DNA of 64,000 bases, taken from Flavobacterium ginsenosidimutans. Lineage in GTDB: Bacteria > Bacteroidota > Bacteroidia > Flavobacteriales > Flavobacteriaceae. The stretch spans positions 1 to 64,000 of the forward strand of contig NZ_QJRJ01000067.1 in the NCBI RefSeq assembly GCF_003254625.1, read 5' to 3'. Numbering within the stretch: position 1 is the first letter of the stretch; each line of letters starts with the position of its first letter. Under the pieces are notes generated by a model. That model had not been told where the DNA came from and made no database searches. It saw nothing but the letters and a program-made list of their open reading frames with translations. The position numbers and the translations under genes are program-made. Below are positions 17,013-26,325 of this stretch, in pieces.

Positions 17013-17483
17013 ATGAACGCAAATGAAGCCTTAATCACAAAGTTTTATACCGCTTTCGCTAACGCTGATGCAAAAACGATGAGCGAATGTTATCATCCAA
17101 AAGTTCATTTTATCGATCCCGCTTTTGGTTTATTAAAAGAAGAACAGGTTTCAAAAATGTGGGAAATGCTGCTTTTAAAAAGTAAAGGAAATTTAAAAAT
17201 TGAATTTTCTAATGTAAAAGCAGATGATTCAACTGGTTCTGCAAATTGGACGGCAACTTATAATTTTAGTAAAACCAACAGAAAAGTGATCAATAAAATA
17301 AGCGCCGAATTTGTTTTTCAAGATGGCTTAATTATCAAACATACAGACAATTTTGATGTATGGAAATGGTCAAAGCAAGCCTTTGGAACAACAGGTTATT
17401 TACTTGGCTGGACAGGATTTTTCCAGAAAAAAGTACAGACGCAGGCTTTGTTATCACTCCAAAAGTTTCAAGAAACCAAATAA
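17013..17483 (+). CDS. NTF2/SnoaL-like domain protein
   Basis: A 156-residue cone-shaped NTF2-fold protein: N-terminal helix FYTAFANADAKTMSECYH, then DPAFGLLKEEQV and C-terminal sheet QDGLIIKHTDNFDVWKW. The family includes isomerases, cyclases and binding proteins with no single motif, so function is open. It is separated from the previous gene by 47 bp and may be independent. Confidence 0.85.
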   Translation: MNANEALITKFYTAFANADAKTMSECYHPKVHFIDPAFGLLKEEQVSKMWEMLLLKSKGNLKIEFSNVKADDSTGSANWTATYNFSKTNRKVINKISAEFVFQDGLIIKHTDNFDVWKWSKQAFGTTGYLLGWTGFFQKKVQTQALLSLQKFQETK

Positions 17484-17612
17484 TATCCTTAAATTGAAAA
17501 TCCTTAATTACATTAAAGTATAAAAGGGTTTACAATTTAATATCCGCCTTTTGCCCGATTATAATTATTTGTTGCTCATTGTTTTGTACTAAAGTGTCAA
17601 TTCAAAATACTG

Positions 17613-19355
17613 ATGAAAGAAATCGTACACAAAAAATTAAATCAATTACAGGCAACTGCAATCTGCGGAAACGATATTAGTTCTTCTTGTCTATACGTTT
17701 CAGCTTTAACAATACTATATGCTGGTCAGTATGCTTGGATTTCACTTTTAATTGTTGCTGTTGTATTATTTCTTTTCAGAAAAATTTATGGTGAAGTTGT
17801 TGGAGCAATTCCTTTAAATGGAGGTGCTTACAATGTTTTATTAAACACCTCTACTAAACGTTTAGCTTCTTTAGCGGCAACTTTAACCGTTTTGTCATAC
17901 ATGGCAACTGCTGTAATCTCGGCATCCGAAGGAATGCACTATTTACATGGAATATTTGACGGACTAAATGTTACAATTGCAACTGTCGTCGTTTTAATTT
18001 TGTTTACTGGATTAGCTATTTTAGGAATTGGAGAATCTGCCTTTGTGGCTGTTATCATCTTCATGACCCATATCGGAACATTGACATTACTGGTTTTAAC
18101 TTCTATCGGTTTTGTACTCATGAACGGCTTAGATATTTTTTATATCAATTGGCAAACTCCAATAGCTTCAGGAAGTATCAGAACAGCACTTTTCTTAGGA
18201 TTCTCCGCAGCAATGCTCGGAATATCTGGTTTTGAAAGTTCAGCCAATTTTGTTGAAGAACAAGAACATGGCGTTTTTCCTAAAACACTCCGAAACATGT
18301 GGGGAATTGTGAGCCTCTTCAATCCCATAATTGCTATTTTATTAATTAGTGTAATTCCGTTAACTGAAGTTGGAGAAAATAAAGAATCCCTTTTAGCTTA
18401 TTTAGGACAAACAACTGGCGGAGCTTGGCTTGCTTGGCTAATTTCTATCGATGCCGTAATGGTGCTTTGTGGAGCCGTTTTAACTTCATTTGTTGGTGTT
18501 TCGGGACTTTTAAACCGAATGACATTAGATCGAATTCTACCAAATTATTTTCTAAAACAAAATAAAAGAGGTTCTCATTACAGAATCGTTATAAGCTTTT
18601 TAATTCTTTGTATTTCAGTTCTTTTTGCGACAAACGGACATTTAGAATCTTTGGCTGGCGTTTATACTTTTTCATTCTTAGCTGTGATGGCGCTTTTCGG
18701 AATTGGAAACTTACTTCTGAAATACAAACGCAGAAAACTGCCAAGACCTGAACGTGCTCGAGGAATTGCCGTCGTTCTTGCTGTAGCTTTTGTTATTACA
18801 GCTTTTATAGGAAACATGCATCTTAACATCAATTCGTTTTACACATTTCTGCAATATCTTATTCCAGCTTTAATTTTCATTGGTGTTATGCTTAACCGTG
18901 TGTTTTTAATCCGATTGCTGATTGAAGCTTTAGAATATTTTTATCAGCCATTAAGAAAAATGGTGATTATAAGTAACCGTTATCTTCAAAATTTAAGTTC
19001 TGAAATCAATTCGCAAGAGTTCGTCTTCTTTACAAAAGGTGACGATATCACTATCTTGAACAAAGTCTTGCAATACGTTGAAGACAACGAAACAACCAAA
19101 AAACTTAAAATAGTTCACGTAAAAAGTGATCCTGTAAATAATGAAGCGCTTAAAAAAGACTTAGAAGTTTTAGACCGTGCTTACGACGGATTAGATATTG
19201 AATATATAGAAATTGAAGGCATATTTGGCCCTGAAATTATAGACGAGCTTTCTCAAAAATGGAAAATTCCTAAAAACTTTATGTTCATAGGATCTCCAGG
19301 AAATAGATTCTCATACCGCGTTGCAGATCTAGGCGGCGTCCGATTGATTATGTAA
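17613..19355 (+). CDS. APC superfamily permease with soluble C-terminal domain
   Basis: An amino acid/polyamine/organocation-type transporter of 580 aa. Residues 1 to about 445 hold about twelve membrane helices with the APC features ISSSCLYVSA, IPLNGGAYNVLL and GFSAAMLGISGFESSANFVEE. The last 120 residues are soluble, with a USP-like alpha/beta pattern (TILNKVLQYVED, KKLKIVHVKSD, NFMFIGSPGNRF). The substrate is not deducible. The domain could sense a nucleotide and gate transport. Confidence 0.87.
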   Translation: MKEIVHKKLNQLQATAICGNDISSSCLYVSALTILYAGQYAWISLLIVAVVLFLFRKIYGEVVGAIPLNGGAYNVLLNTSTKRLASLAATLTVLSYMATAVISASEGMHYLHGIFDGLNVTIATVVVLILFTGLAILGIGESAFVAVIIFMTHIGTLTLLVLTSIGFVLMNGLDIFYINWQTPIASGSIRTALFLGFSAAMLGISGFESSANFVEEQEHGVFPKTLRNMWGIVSLFNPIIAILLISVIPLTEVGENKESLLAYLGQTTGGAWLAWLISIDAVMVLCGAVLTSFVGVSGLLNRMTLDRILPNYFLKQNKRGSHYRIVISFLILCISVLFATNGHLESLAGVYTFSFLAVMALFGIGNLLLKYKRRKLPRPERARGIAVVLAVAFVITAFIGNMHLNINSFYTFLQYLIPALIFIGVMLNRVFLIRLLIEALEYFYQPLRKMVIISNRYLQNLSSEINSQEFVFFTKGDDITILNKVLQYVEDNETTKKLKIVHVKSDPVNNEALKKDLEVLDRAYDGLDIEYIEIEGIFGPEIIDELSQKWKIPKNFMFIGSPGNRFSYRVADLGGVRLIM

Positions 19356-19375
19356 TTTTTTTAGAAGCAGACCAA

Positions 19376-19485
19376 TTCGTGTTTTTAAGAACACTCGTCC
19401 CGCTATCCGTTTCAATCTTTTGCGCCGAACCCCGGCACAAAAGGATTTCCTCCCGAAGCCTCGGGACTATCGGGGCTAAATTACA
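19376..19485 (-). repeat. Dispersed structured element, copy 1
   Basis: On the minus strand it reads TAGCCCCGATAG, an extra TCCCGAGGCTTCGGGA hairpin, then CTTTTGTGCCG-GGGTT-CGGCGCAAAAG and GGATAGCGGGA. The same plan occurs at 29409-29490 and 60427-60512. It lies between the converging APC and aminotransferase genes and is more GC-rich than its surroundings. With the terminator at 19529 it accounts for most of the 365-bp gap. The remainder (19600-19720) holds only decayed CTCTGCGAAAATCC-type repeats. Confidence 0.7.
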
Positions 19486-19528
19486 AGTATATTTTTCATA
19501 AGAACATAAAACCGAATAGTATAAAAAC

Positions 19529-19561
19529 AATCCCGACAAGTTTTGAAAACCTGTCGGGATT
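19529..19561. terminator. Bidirectional terminator, CCCGACA type
   Basis: AATCCCGACAAGTTTT pairs with AAAACCTGTCGGGATT around a single G (one mismatch). It serves the converging APC and aminotransferase genes. Confidence 0.7.
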
Positions 19562-19720
19562 AATATGATCAGTTTATCTTTGTAAAAATTTTAAACTTTG
19601 AAAAAAATCTTTTAAAAGCTAGCTTTGCGATCTCAACAGCAACTAATATTTAGCTCAAAAAAAAACTTCCCAACTCTGCGAAAATCCTTTGTGAACTCTG
19701 CGTTAAAAAATAGCCAAAAG

Positions 19721-21208
19721 TTAAGACTTAAACCAGCTTTCAACTAATTCATCTTCAAAAGAATTCGCATCTTTATGAATAAACTCATTACGGTTTTTAT
19801 CATAAGAATAATCCAAAGCCCATTCTTTATGATTTGCCGCCAATTCTTTTATGCTGTTACAAACAAAAGCAATTTCTTTATCTGTAGTTGTTGGGTGAAT
19901 AGACATTCTAATCCATCCTGGTTTTTTGATCAAATCACCAATTGTAATTTCATTAACCAATTTATTAGAAGTTTCTTGATCAACATGTAATAAGTAATGG
20001 CCATAAGTTCCTGCACAGCTGCATCCTCCTCTAGTCTGGATTCCAAAACGATCATTTAAGATTTTAACTCCTAAATTAAAATGAAGATCATCAATAAAAA
20101 ACGAAATAACACCAAGACGTTCTTTGTGCTGTCCTGCTAAAATTTTAATAGTATCAATTGGATCCAATTCAGAGAAAACATAATCTACAATTTCGTGTTC
20201 ACGCTGCATAATGTTTTCAATTCCCATTTCTTCTTTCAATTCAATGGCAAGAGCAGTTTTTATCACTTGAAGAAAACCAGGAGTTCCGCCATCTTCACGA
20301 TCTTCAATATTATCAATATATTTATGTTCTCCCCAAGGATTTGTCCAGCTAACTGTTCCTCCACCTGGGCAATCTGGAATCATATTATTGTATAGCTTTT
20401 TATTGAAAATCAAAACTCCAGAAGTTCCAGGACCGCCCAAAAATTTATGAGGCGACATGAAAACAGCATCCAAATAAGATTCTGGATCGGCAGGATGCAT
20501 ATCAATTTCAACATAAGGTCCCGAACAAGCAAAATCAACAAAACAAACACCATTATATTGATGCATTAATTTTGCTGCTTCATGAAATGGAGTTCTTAAT
20601 CCAGTAACATTAGAACAAGCTGTAATAGAAGCAATTTTCAAGGTTCTATCTTTATATTTTTCCAATAAAACTTCAAGATTTTCTAAATTAAAAAGCCCTT
20701 TTTCACAAGACGGAATAATCTCTACATCGGCAATAGTTTCTAACCAAGAAGTTTGATTAGAATGATGTTCCATATGTGAAATAAAAACAATTGGCTTTTT
20801 CTCAGCAGGAACATTGGTGAAACTTTTCAAATTTTCAGGAATTTTCAATCCTAAAATACGCTGGAATTTATTGATAACTCCAGTCATTCCCGTTCCATCC
20901 GTAATTAAAACATCATCATTGCTTGCATTTGCATGACGCTTAATAATATGTCTTGCATGATGATATGCTTTTGTCATTGCAGTACCAGAGACAGTAGTTT
21001 CAGTATGTGTATTGGCAACAAATGGTCCAAATTGATTTAAGAGTTTCTCTTCAATTGGGCGATACAATCTTCCGCTGGCAGTCCAGTCAGTGTAAATAAT
21101 TGATTTTCTGCCATAAGGAGAGGTAAATTCTTGATTTATTCCGACAATATTCTGCCTAAATTCCTGAAAATAAGTTTCCAGTGTCATGGTACTATTTTTG
21201 CTATTCAT
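19721..21208 (-). CDS. Class V aminotransferase-fold PLP enzyme (cysteine desulfurase-like)
   Basis: A 495-residue PLP enzyme of the NifS/Csd-type fold. The Schiff-base lysine is in FMSPHKFLGGPG; other motifs are TDGTGMTGVINK, HMEHHSNQTSW, ACSNVTGL and FVDFACSGPYV. A Cys-containing loop, TRGGCSCAGTYGHYLL, lies where desulfurases carry their catalytic Cys, but is Cys-Ser-Cys. It is about 90 residues longer than SufS. It stands alone without suf or isc genes, so a desulfurase role is inferred only. Confidence 0.85.
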   Translation of the reverse strand: MNSKNSTMTLETYFQEFRQNIVGINQEFTSPYGRKSIIYTDWTASGRLYRPIEEKLLNQFGPFVANTHTETTVSGTAMTKAYHHARHIIKRHANASNDDVLITDGTGMTGVINKFQRILGLKIPENLKSFTNVPAEKKPIVFISHMEHHSNQTSWLETIADVEIIPSCEKGLFNLENLEVLLEKYKDRTLKIASITACSNVTGLRTPFHEAAKLMHQYNGVCFVDFACSGPYVEIDMHPADPESYLDAVFMSPHKFLGGPGTSGVLIFNKKLYNNMIPDCPGGGTVSWTNPWGEHKYIDNIEDREDGGTPGFLQVIKTALAIELKEEMGIENIMQREHEIVDYVFSELDPIDTIKILAGQHKERLGVISFFIDDLHFNLGVKILNDRFGIQTRGGCSCAGTYGHYLLHVDQETSNKLVNEITIGDLIKKPGWIRMSIHPTTTDKEIAFVCNSIKELAANHKEWALDYSYDKNRNEFIHKDANSFEDELVESWFKS

Positions 21209-21231
21209 TAGTTGTGCCTTGTGTTTGATTG

Positions 21232-21239
21232 CAAATATA
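21232..21239 (-). promoter_or_regulatory. Promoter -7 element for the class V aminotransferase gene
   Basis: TATATTTG on the minus strand, 23 bp before the start codon. No TTG at standard spacing. Confidence 0.45.
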
Positions 21240-21391
21240 TAGTTTTTTTATAAAATTGCGAATTTATCAATAGTAAACTTCAAACACTATATTACTGTTT
21301 AGTATTTTTAGTTAAAAGAACTTTTTTTTAATAAATTATCACAATATCCTATCGAATTAATAGGCATTAAACTTATAGAAAGTAATTACTT

Positions 21392-21925
21392 ATGGGAAAT
21401 TTATCAGTTGCTACTTTTGGTGGCGGATGTTTTTGGTGCATTGAAGCTGTAATTCAGCGTTTAAAAGGTGTAGAATCAATAAAATCGGGTTATTCAGATG
21501 GGTTTATTAAAAATCCAGCTTATCGGGAAGTTTGTACTGGAAGAACAGGACATGCAGAAGTGATTCAAGTGACATTTAACCCTGACATAATTTCATATCA
21601 TGACTTAATTTTCATATTCATGACAAGCCATGATCCAACAACTTTAAATCGTCAAGGTGGCGACAGCGGAACGCAGTATCGTTCTATTATTCTGTACCAT
21701 AACGATGAACAGAAAGAAATTGCTGAGAAAGTATTTGAAGAAGTACAGCCAGCATATGCAGATCCAATTGTAACGCAATTAAAACCTTTTGAAGTTTTTT
21801 ACGAAGCAGAAGATTATCATAAAAATTATTATAATGAGAATCAAGAAGCTGGATATTGCCAAGTTGTAATTGATCCAAAAATTCAAAAACTTAAAAAAAT
21901 GTATGCCGATATGCTAATTGGCTAA
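21392..21925 (+). CDS. msrA: Peptide-methionine (S)-S-oxide reductase
   Basis: Repairs oxidised methionine in proteins. The 177-residue protein carries the catalytic GGCFWC motif with Cys13, the conserved GYSDGFIKNPAYREVCTGRT, GHAEVIQV and HDPTTLNRQGGDSGTQYRS, and a likely resolving Cys in EAGYCQVV. No MsrB domain is fused. No signal peptide, so it is cytoplasmic. It is followed by a REP-like repeat and selO, which is also linked to redox stress. Confidence 0.95.
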   Translation: MGNLSVATFGGGCFWCIEAVIQRLKGVESIKSGYSDGFIKNPAYREVCTGRTGHAEVIQVTFNPDIISYHDLIFIFMTSHDPTTLNRQGGDSGTQYRSIILYHNDEQKEIAEKVFEEVQPAYADPIVTQLKPFEVFYEAEDYHKNYYNENQEAGYCQVVIDPKIQKLKKMYADMLIG

Positions 21926-21963
21926 TTTTTAAGTTTTGCCACAGATTAAATTTATAAATTAGA

Positions 21964-22038
21964 TTGTCACCCTGAGCGAAGTCGAAGGGCGTTCCAATTG
22001 GACTTGGACTTGGGCTTCGACTTCGCTCAGCCTGACAA
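21964..22038. repeat. REP-like inverted repeat, copy 2
   Basis: TTGTCACCCTGAGCGAAGTC (from 21964) is inverted at 22015-22038 as the CTTCGACTTCGCTCAGCC arm. It lies between msrA and selO. Confidence 0.75.
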
Positions 22039-22093
22039 AGATTAGAATAAAAAATCCTTTTAATCTGTGGCCAAAAAAGAAAGAAAAACTAAA

Positions 22094-23662
22094 ATGAAAA
22101 ATCTAAAAATAAAAAACCGCTTTACAGCAGAATTACCAGCAGATCCAGACTTGACAAATGAAGTTCGTCAGGTTAAAAATACGCTGTTTTCATACGTAAA
22201 TCCGATTAAACCTTCAAATCCAAAACTAGTTCACGCTTCTGAAGAAGTGGCTGAATTAGTTGGTATTTCTAAAGATGAAATTCAATCAGAAGAATTTCTA
22301 AATACGTTTTCTGGAAAAGAAATTCTTCCAAAAACCCAACCATTTGCGATGTGTTATGCTGGTCATCAATTCGGAAATTGGGCAGGACAATTAGGCGATG
22401 GTCGCGCCATAAATTTAACGGAAGTTGAAAACAATAATCAGTTTTATACACTTCAATTAAAAGGTGCTGGTAAAACACCATATTCTAGAACCGCAGATGG
22501 TTTAGCTGTTTTGCGCTCTTCTATTAGAGAATATTTATGTGCTGAAGCCATGTATAATTTGGGAGTTCCTACTACCCGATCACTTTCGCTCATTCTTTCT
22601 GGAGATCAGGTTTTAAGAGATATTTTATATAACGGAAATCCTGCCTATGAAAAAGGTGCGATTGTTTGTCGAGTTGCTCCTTCATTTATTCGTTTTGGAA
22701 GTTTTGAAATGCTGACGGCTAGAAACGAGCTGAAAAATCTTAAACAATTTGTAGAGTTTACGATTAAGCATTATTTTCCTGAAATTACTGGAGAACCAAA
22801 AGATCAATATTTACAGTTCTTCCAAAAAGTTGCAGATACAACTCGAGAAATGATTTTACATTGGCAACGCGTTGGATTTGTTCATGGTGTAATGAATACG
22901 GATAATATGTCGATTCACGGAATCACGATCGATTATGGTCCTTATGGCTGGCTCGAAAATTATGATCCAGATTGGACGCCAAATACAACTGACAGTCAAA
23001 ATAGAAGATATCGTTTCGGAAATCAGCCTCAGGTTGCGCAGTGGAATCTATTTCAATTGGCAAATGCGCTTTATCCTTTAATTAATGAAGCGGCACCTTT
23101 AGAAAAAATTCTGGATACGTTTATTACTGATTTTGAAAATGATTATAAAACAATGTTTTTTAGTAAATTAGGAATATTTACTTCAAGTGATGCTGATGAC
23201 AAAATCATTAAAGGTTTAGAAGAAATTCTGCAGTTATCAGAAACCGATATGACAATATTTTTTAGAAATCTTAGTAAGATTAAAAAAGATGATTCTGTAG
23301 AACAAGCATTCGAAAAAATAGAATACGCATTTTATATTCCAGAAGAAATAAAAGAAAATATTCTAGACGCTTGGCAAAAATGGTTTACAGTTTATTTAAA
23401 AAGATTAAATACTGAAACACTTTCAGATGAAGAAAGAGCTTCAAAAATGAACCAAATTAATCCAAAATATGTATTGCGAAATTATATGGCACAATTAGCT
23501 ATTGATGCTGCAGATAAAGAAGATTATTCTATAGTTGATGAATTATTTCAACTTTTGAAAAATCCATACGATGAACAATCAGAATCTGAAAAATGGTTTG
23601 CAAAACGCCCAGATTGGGCTAGAACAAAAGTTGGCTGTTCGATGCTGTCTTGCAGTTCTTAA
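22094..23662 (+). CDS. selO: Protein adenylyltransferase SelO (YdiU/UPF0061 family)
   Basis: Pseudokinase-fold enzyme known in other organisms to transfer AMP to proteins in redox control. The 522-residue chain has GAGKTPYSRTADGLAVLRSS, and the active-site MNTDNMSIHGITIDYGPYGW with its Asn and Asp. The end is CSMLSCSS: a Cys occupies the antepenultimate position where eukaryotic SelO has selenocysteine. A GTG at 22067 in frame would add nine residues; the ATG at 22094 is preferred because the intervening AAGAAAGAAAAACTAAA looks like leader sequence. Confidence 0.92.
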   Translation: MKNLKIKNRFTAELPADPDLTNEVRQVKNTLFSYVNPIKPSNPKLVHASEEVAELVGISKDEIQSEEFLNTFSGKEILPKTQPFAMCYAGHQFGNWAGQLGDGRAINLTEVENNNQFYTLQLKGAGKTPYSRTADGLAVLRSSIREYLCAEAMYNLGVPTTRSLSLILSGDQVLRDILYNGNPAYEKGAIVCRVAPSFIRFGSFEMLTARNELKNLKQFVEFTIKHYFPEITGEPKDQYLQFFQKVADTTREMILHWQRVGFVHGVMNTDNMSIHGITIDYGPYGWLENYDPDWTPNTTDSQNRRYRFGNQPQVAQWNLFQLANALYPLINEAAPLEKILDTFITDFENDYKTMFFSKLGIFTSSDADDKIIKGLEEILQLSETDMTIFFRNLSKIKKDDSVEQAFEKIEYAFYIPEEIKENILDAWQKWFTVYLKRLNTETLSDEERASKMNQINPKYVLRNYMAQLAIDAADKEDYSIVDELFQLLKNPYDEQSESEKWFAKRPDWARTKVGCSMLSCSS

Positions 23663-23675
23663 TAATAAAAAGGTT

Positions 23676-23737
23676 CACGACTTCGCTCTAACTGACAAAC
23701 GTGTTTTTATAACTTTGTCACATTGAGCGAAGTCGAA
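23676..23737. repeat. REP-like inverted repeat, copy 3
   Basis: Arms 23676-23699 and 23714-23737 carry CGACTTCGCTC and GAGCGAAGTCG with only 14 bp between them, so they could form a hairpin between the converging selO and YpdA-type genes. The arms have diverged most of the four copies. Confidence 0.65.
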
Positions 23738-23765
23738 ATGCTTTTTAGCTCAATGTGACATATTT

Positions 23766-24734
23766 TCACTTTGAGCTAATATAATCCATAATTAGATTAG
23801 CATGAATTCTAGAGTTTTCTATAAACCATTTATGCGTCTGCATTCCGCCGCATACTACTCCGGCAAGGAATAAACCTTCAACATTTGTTTCCATCGTTTC
23901 TGGATTGTAAGAAGGAATTTTTAATTCATCCTCAGAAAGCTGGATTCCTATTTGCTCTAGAAAATTTAAGTTTGGCTTGTAACCTGTTAAGGCTAGAACA
24001 AAATCATTTTCAATAGTAATTTTTCCGTTTGGCGTTTCAATTTCTACTTCGTCTTCTCGAATTTCAGTAATATTTGATTGAAAATAAGCTTTAATACTTC
24101 CTTCAGCAATACGGTTTTCAATATCAGGTTTTACCCAATATTTAACACGACTATTAATTTCGTTTTTACGAATTACCATTGTCACATCTGCTCCTTTTCT
24201 CCAGCACTCTAAAGCCGCATCTACAGAAGAATTATTAGCTCCAACGATCAAAACTTTTCTAAAAGCATATTCGTGTGCTTCTTTGTAATAATGACGAACT
24301 TTTGAAAGATTTTCACCCAAAACCCCCATTTCAATTGGAATATCATAAAAACCTGTTGCGACTATAACATTCTTAGATTCGTAATTTTGTTTATCGGTAC
24401 TAATTTTGAAAATTCCCCTATTTTTCTGAACATCAATTACTTTTTCAAATAAATTAATATTGAATTTAAAGTAACGATGAATATTTCTATAGTATTCCAA
24501 AGCTTCTTGTCGTCCAGGTTTTGGAGCCAAACAATTAAATGGAATTTCACCAATTTCCAATCTTTCTGCAGTAGAGAAAAAGGTCATGTAAAGCGGATAA
24601 TTAAAAATACTGTTTACGATCGCGCCTTTTTCTATAATCAAATATTTTAATTTTTTCTTTTCGGCTTCTATTGCACAGGCAAGACCAATTGGTCCGCCGC
24701 CTACAATAATAAGGTCATATATTTCTTCTGTCAT
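23766..24734 (-). CDS. YpdA-type FAD/NAD(P)-dependent oxidoreductase
   Basis: A flavoprotein of 322 aa with two dinucleotide folds: IIVGGGPIGLACAIEAEK for FAD at the N-terminus and VLIVGANNSSVDAALEC for NAD(P) in the middle, plus VALTGYKPNLNFL and a C-terminal FLAGVVCGG. This matches the YpdA family of putative bacillithiol-disulfide reductases. No CxxC is seen, as expected for that family. It starts 1 bp after the CYTH gene ends, so they form an operon. Confidence 0.88.
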   Translation of the reverse strand: MTEEIYDLIIVGGGPIGLACAIEAEKKKLKYLIIEKGAIVNSIFNYPLYMTFFSTAERLEIGEIPFNCLAPKPGRQEALEYYRNIHRYFKFNINLFEKVIDVQKNRGIFKISTDKQNYESKNVIVATGFYDIPIEMGVLGENLSKVRHYYKEAHEYAFRKVLIVGANNSSVDAALECWRKGADVTMVIRKNEINSRVKYWVKPDIENRIAEGSIKAYFQSNITEIREDEVEIETPNGKITIENDFVLALTGYKPNLNFLEQIGIQLSEDELKIPSYNPETMETNVEGLFLAGVVCGGMQTHKWFIENSRIHANLIMDYISSK

Positions 24735-24735
24735 T

Positions 24736-25209
24736 TTATTTCTGCCAGTCTTTAAAAGGATTTTTACTTAAATAGGCGTTGTAATACCTCTCGTCGTTTG
24801 TAACTTCTTCGCCAAGCCATTCTGGTTTTTCAAAAATCTCATCTTCAGAATTTAATTCGATTTCAGCCATAACTAAGCCTTCGTTTTCTCCATAAAATTC
24901 ATCAACCTCAAATACGTGATCTCCAGATTTTATTTCATAACGAGTTTTTTCAATTTTACCTTTTTCGCACAATTTTAATAATTCCTGAGCTTCGTCTAGC
25001 GGAATTTCATTTTCCCATTCAAAACGAGACATACCGCCACTATGGCTAATTCCTTTGATTGTGATAAAGCCTTTATGTCCTTTAATTCTAACCCTAACGG
25101 TACGCTCAGGTGCAGAACTTAAATAACCCTGAGCAATCTTATTTTGAGCAAAAGCTTGATTCTTGAAGTCATTAGATTTTACAAGAAATTTTCTTTCTAT
25201 TTCGACCAT
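24736..25209 (-). CDS. CYTH domain protein (triphosphate tunnel family)
   Basis: A 157-residue protein with the N-terminal ExExK signature (VEIERKFLV) and alternating charged strands (TVRVRIKGHKGFITIKG, VFEVDEFYGENEGLVMAEIEL) that line the triphosphate tunnel. Bacterial members are often tripolyphosphatases or inorganic triphosphatases; adenylate cyclase activity is another option. It is the first gene of an operon with the YpdA-type reductase. Confidence 0.9.
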   Translation of the reverse strand: MVEIERKFLVKSNDFKNQAFAQNKIAQGYLSSAPERTVRVRIKGHKGFITIKGISHSGGMSRFEWENEIPLDEAQELLKLCEKGKIEKTRYEIKSGDHVFEVDEFYGENEGLVMAEIELNSEDEIFEKPEWLGEEVTNDERYYNAYLSKNPFKDWQK

Positions 25210-25362
25210 TTTAAATGTGCATTATTTTTTATGCAAGTTACTCATTTTAATCAAGCTGCTGAAATTATAGAAAATCAAAAATATGTTAATTGATCATTTT
25301 AAGAACAAATCCAAAATATTAAAATAACTGATTATTAACACGTTACACATTGTTATTTTAAC

Positions 25363-25370
25363 TAAATTTG
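25363..25370 (+). promoter_or_regulatory. Promoter -7 element for the OmpA family gene
   Basis: TAAATTTG, ending 23 bp before the OmpA ATG. No TTG at standard spacing. Confidence 0.4.
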
Positions 25371-25393
25371 ATAAAATCTTAATTTCATCATCT

Positions 25394-26305
25394 ATGTCTA
25401 AAAAAGCACTTTATCTATTAGGCATTGCTGTAACGATTATTTTAGGTACTTTTTTGTATCTAAAATTTTGCTGCAACTGCTCTGAGAAAACAACAACGGA
25501 TGATACTCCAAAAACAGCTTCCCCTACTGTTCAAGAGCCCAATTTTGTTCCGTTTGTATTAAATGGTTCGGGAATTGAATATCGTACAAATGATAATCTC
25601 AAGTTCCTCAAAAACAGCGCAAGGCTTATAATGCCTGTAAGTGACTCGATTACAACTGGTATAGACAAATTAAAAGCGTTTTTGCAAGCAAACCCAAAGC
25701 AGAAATTAACGATTACTGGTTATGCTACGTCTGATGAAACAAATTCAACTACTTTTGAAAATTTAGGTTTAGCAAGAGCAATTGATATTAGAAATTATTT
25801 TGTTTCAAAAGGAATCCCTGAAAGTCAGTTTAATACAAAAGGAGAAATTTTAGATACATGGAAAATGAACGCAGATACTCTTCTTGGCCCTGCAGATTAT
25901 TCATTTGAAACTGTCGATTCTACTTCTACTGCAAACGATGAATGGAGCGCATTAAAAACTAAAATTAATGCAGATCCATTGATTCTTCATTTCAATACAA
26001 ATCAATCCCGCCAAACATTAAGCGATAGCGAGAAACAAAAAGTTGCTGATATTGCTAAATATATTGAAAATATAAAAGATGCTGTAGTTCTAGTTGTCGG
26101 TCATTCTGATAATGTTGGAAATCGTGATTCTAATATTGTTCTAGGCCAAAAAAGAGCTGAATTCTCTAAAGATTATCTTTCTAAAAACGGAATTGATAGT
26201 GCCAAAATTGAAACCAACTCAAAAGGTCCGGACGATCCAATTGGTGATAATAGTACTCCAGAAGGGAAAGCAGAAAACCGAAGAACAGTAATTACAATCA
26301 AATAA
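25394..26305 (+). CDS. OmpA family protein with two OmpA-like domains
   Basis: A 303-residue envelope protein. An N-terminal membrane helix (ALYLLGIAVTIILGTFLYL) is followed by Cys-rich CCNCSEK. A degenerate OmpA-like domain follows (KLKAFLQANPKQKLTITGYA, GLARAIDIRNYF), then a better one (VVLVVGHSDNVGNRDSN, KAENRRTVITIK) with the Asp and Arg that bind peptidoglycan. Lipid attachment is unlikely; it seems anchored by the helix. The helix-hairpin-helix gene follows by 20 bp. Confidence 0.87.
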   Translation: MSKKALYLLGIAVTIILGTFLYLKFCCNCSEKTTTDDTPKTASPTVQEPNFVPFVLNGSGIEYRTNDNLKFLKNSARLIMPVSDSITTGIDKLKAFLQANPKQKLTITGYATSDETNSTTFENLGLARAIDIRNYFVSKGIPESQFNTKGEILDTWKMNADTLLGPADYSFETVDSTSTANDEWSALKTKINADPLILHFNTNQSRQTLSDSEKQKVADIAKYIENIKDAVVLVVGHSDNVGNRDSNIVLGQKRAEFSKDYLSKNGIDSAKIETNSKGPDDPIGDNSTPEGKAENRRTVITIK

Positions 26306-26325
26306 TTAATCAAAAATATACGATC

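Noticed and set aside
19376..19485. Possible rRNA/tRNA fragment because of its higher GC and strong pairing
   Set aside because: No cloverleaf, T-loop or anticodon arm can be drawn, and the same sequence plan recurs at two other sites, which fits a dispersed element.
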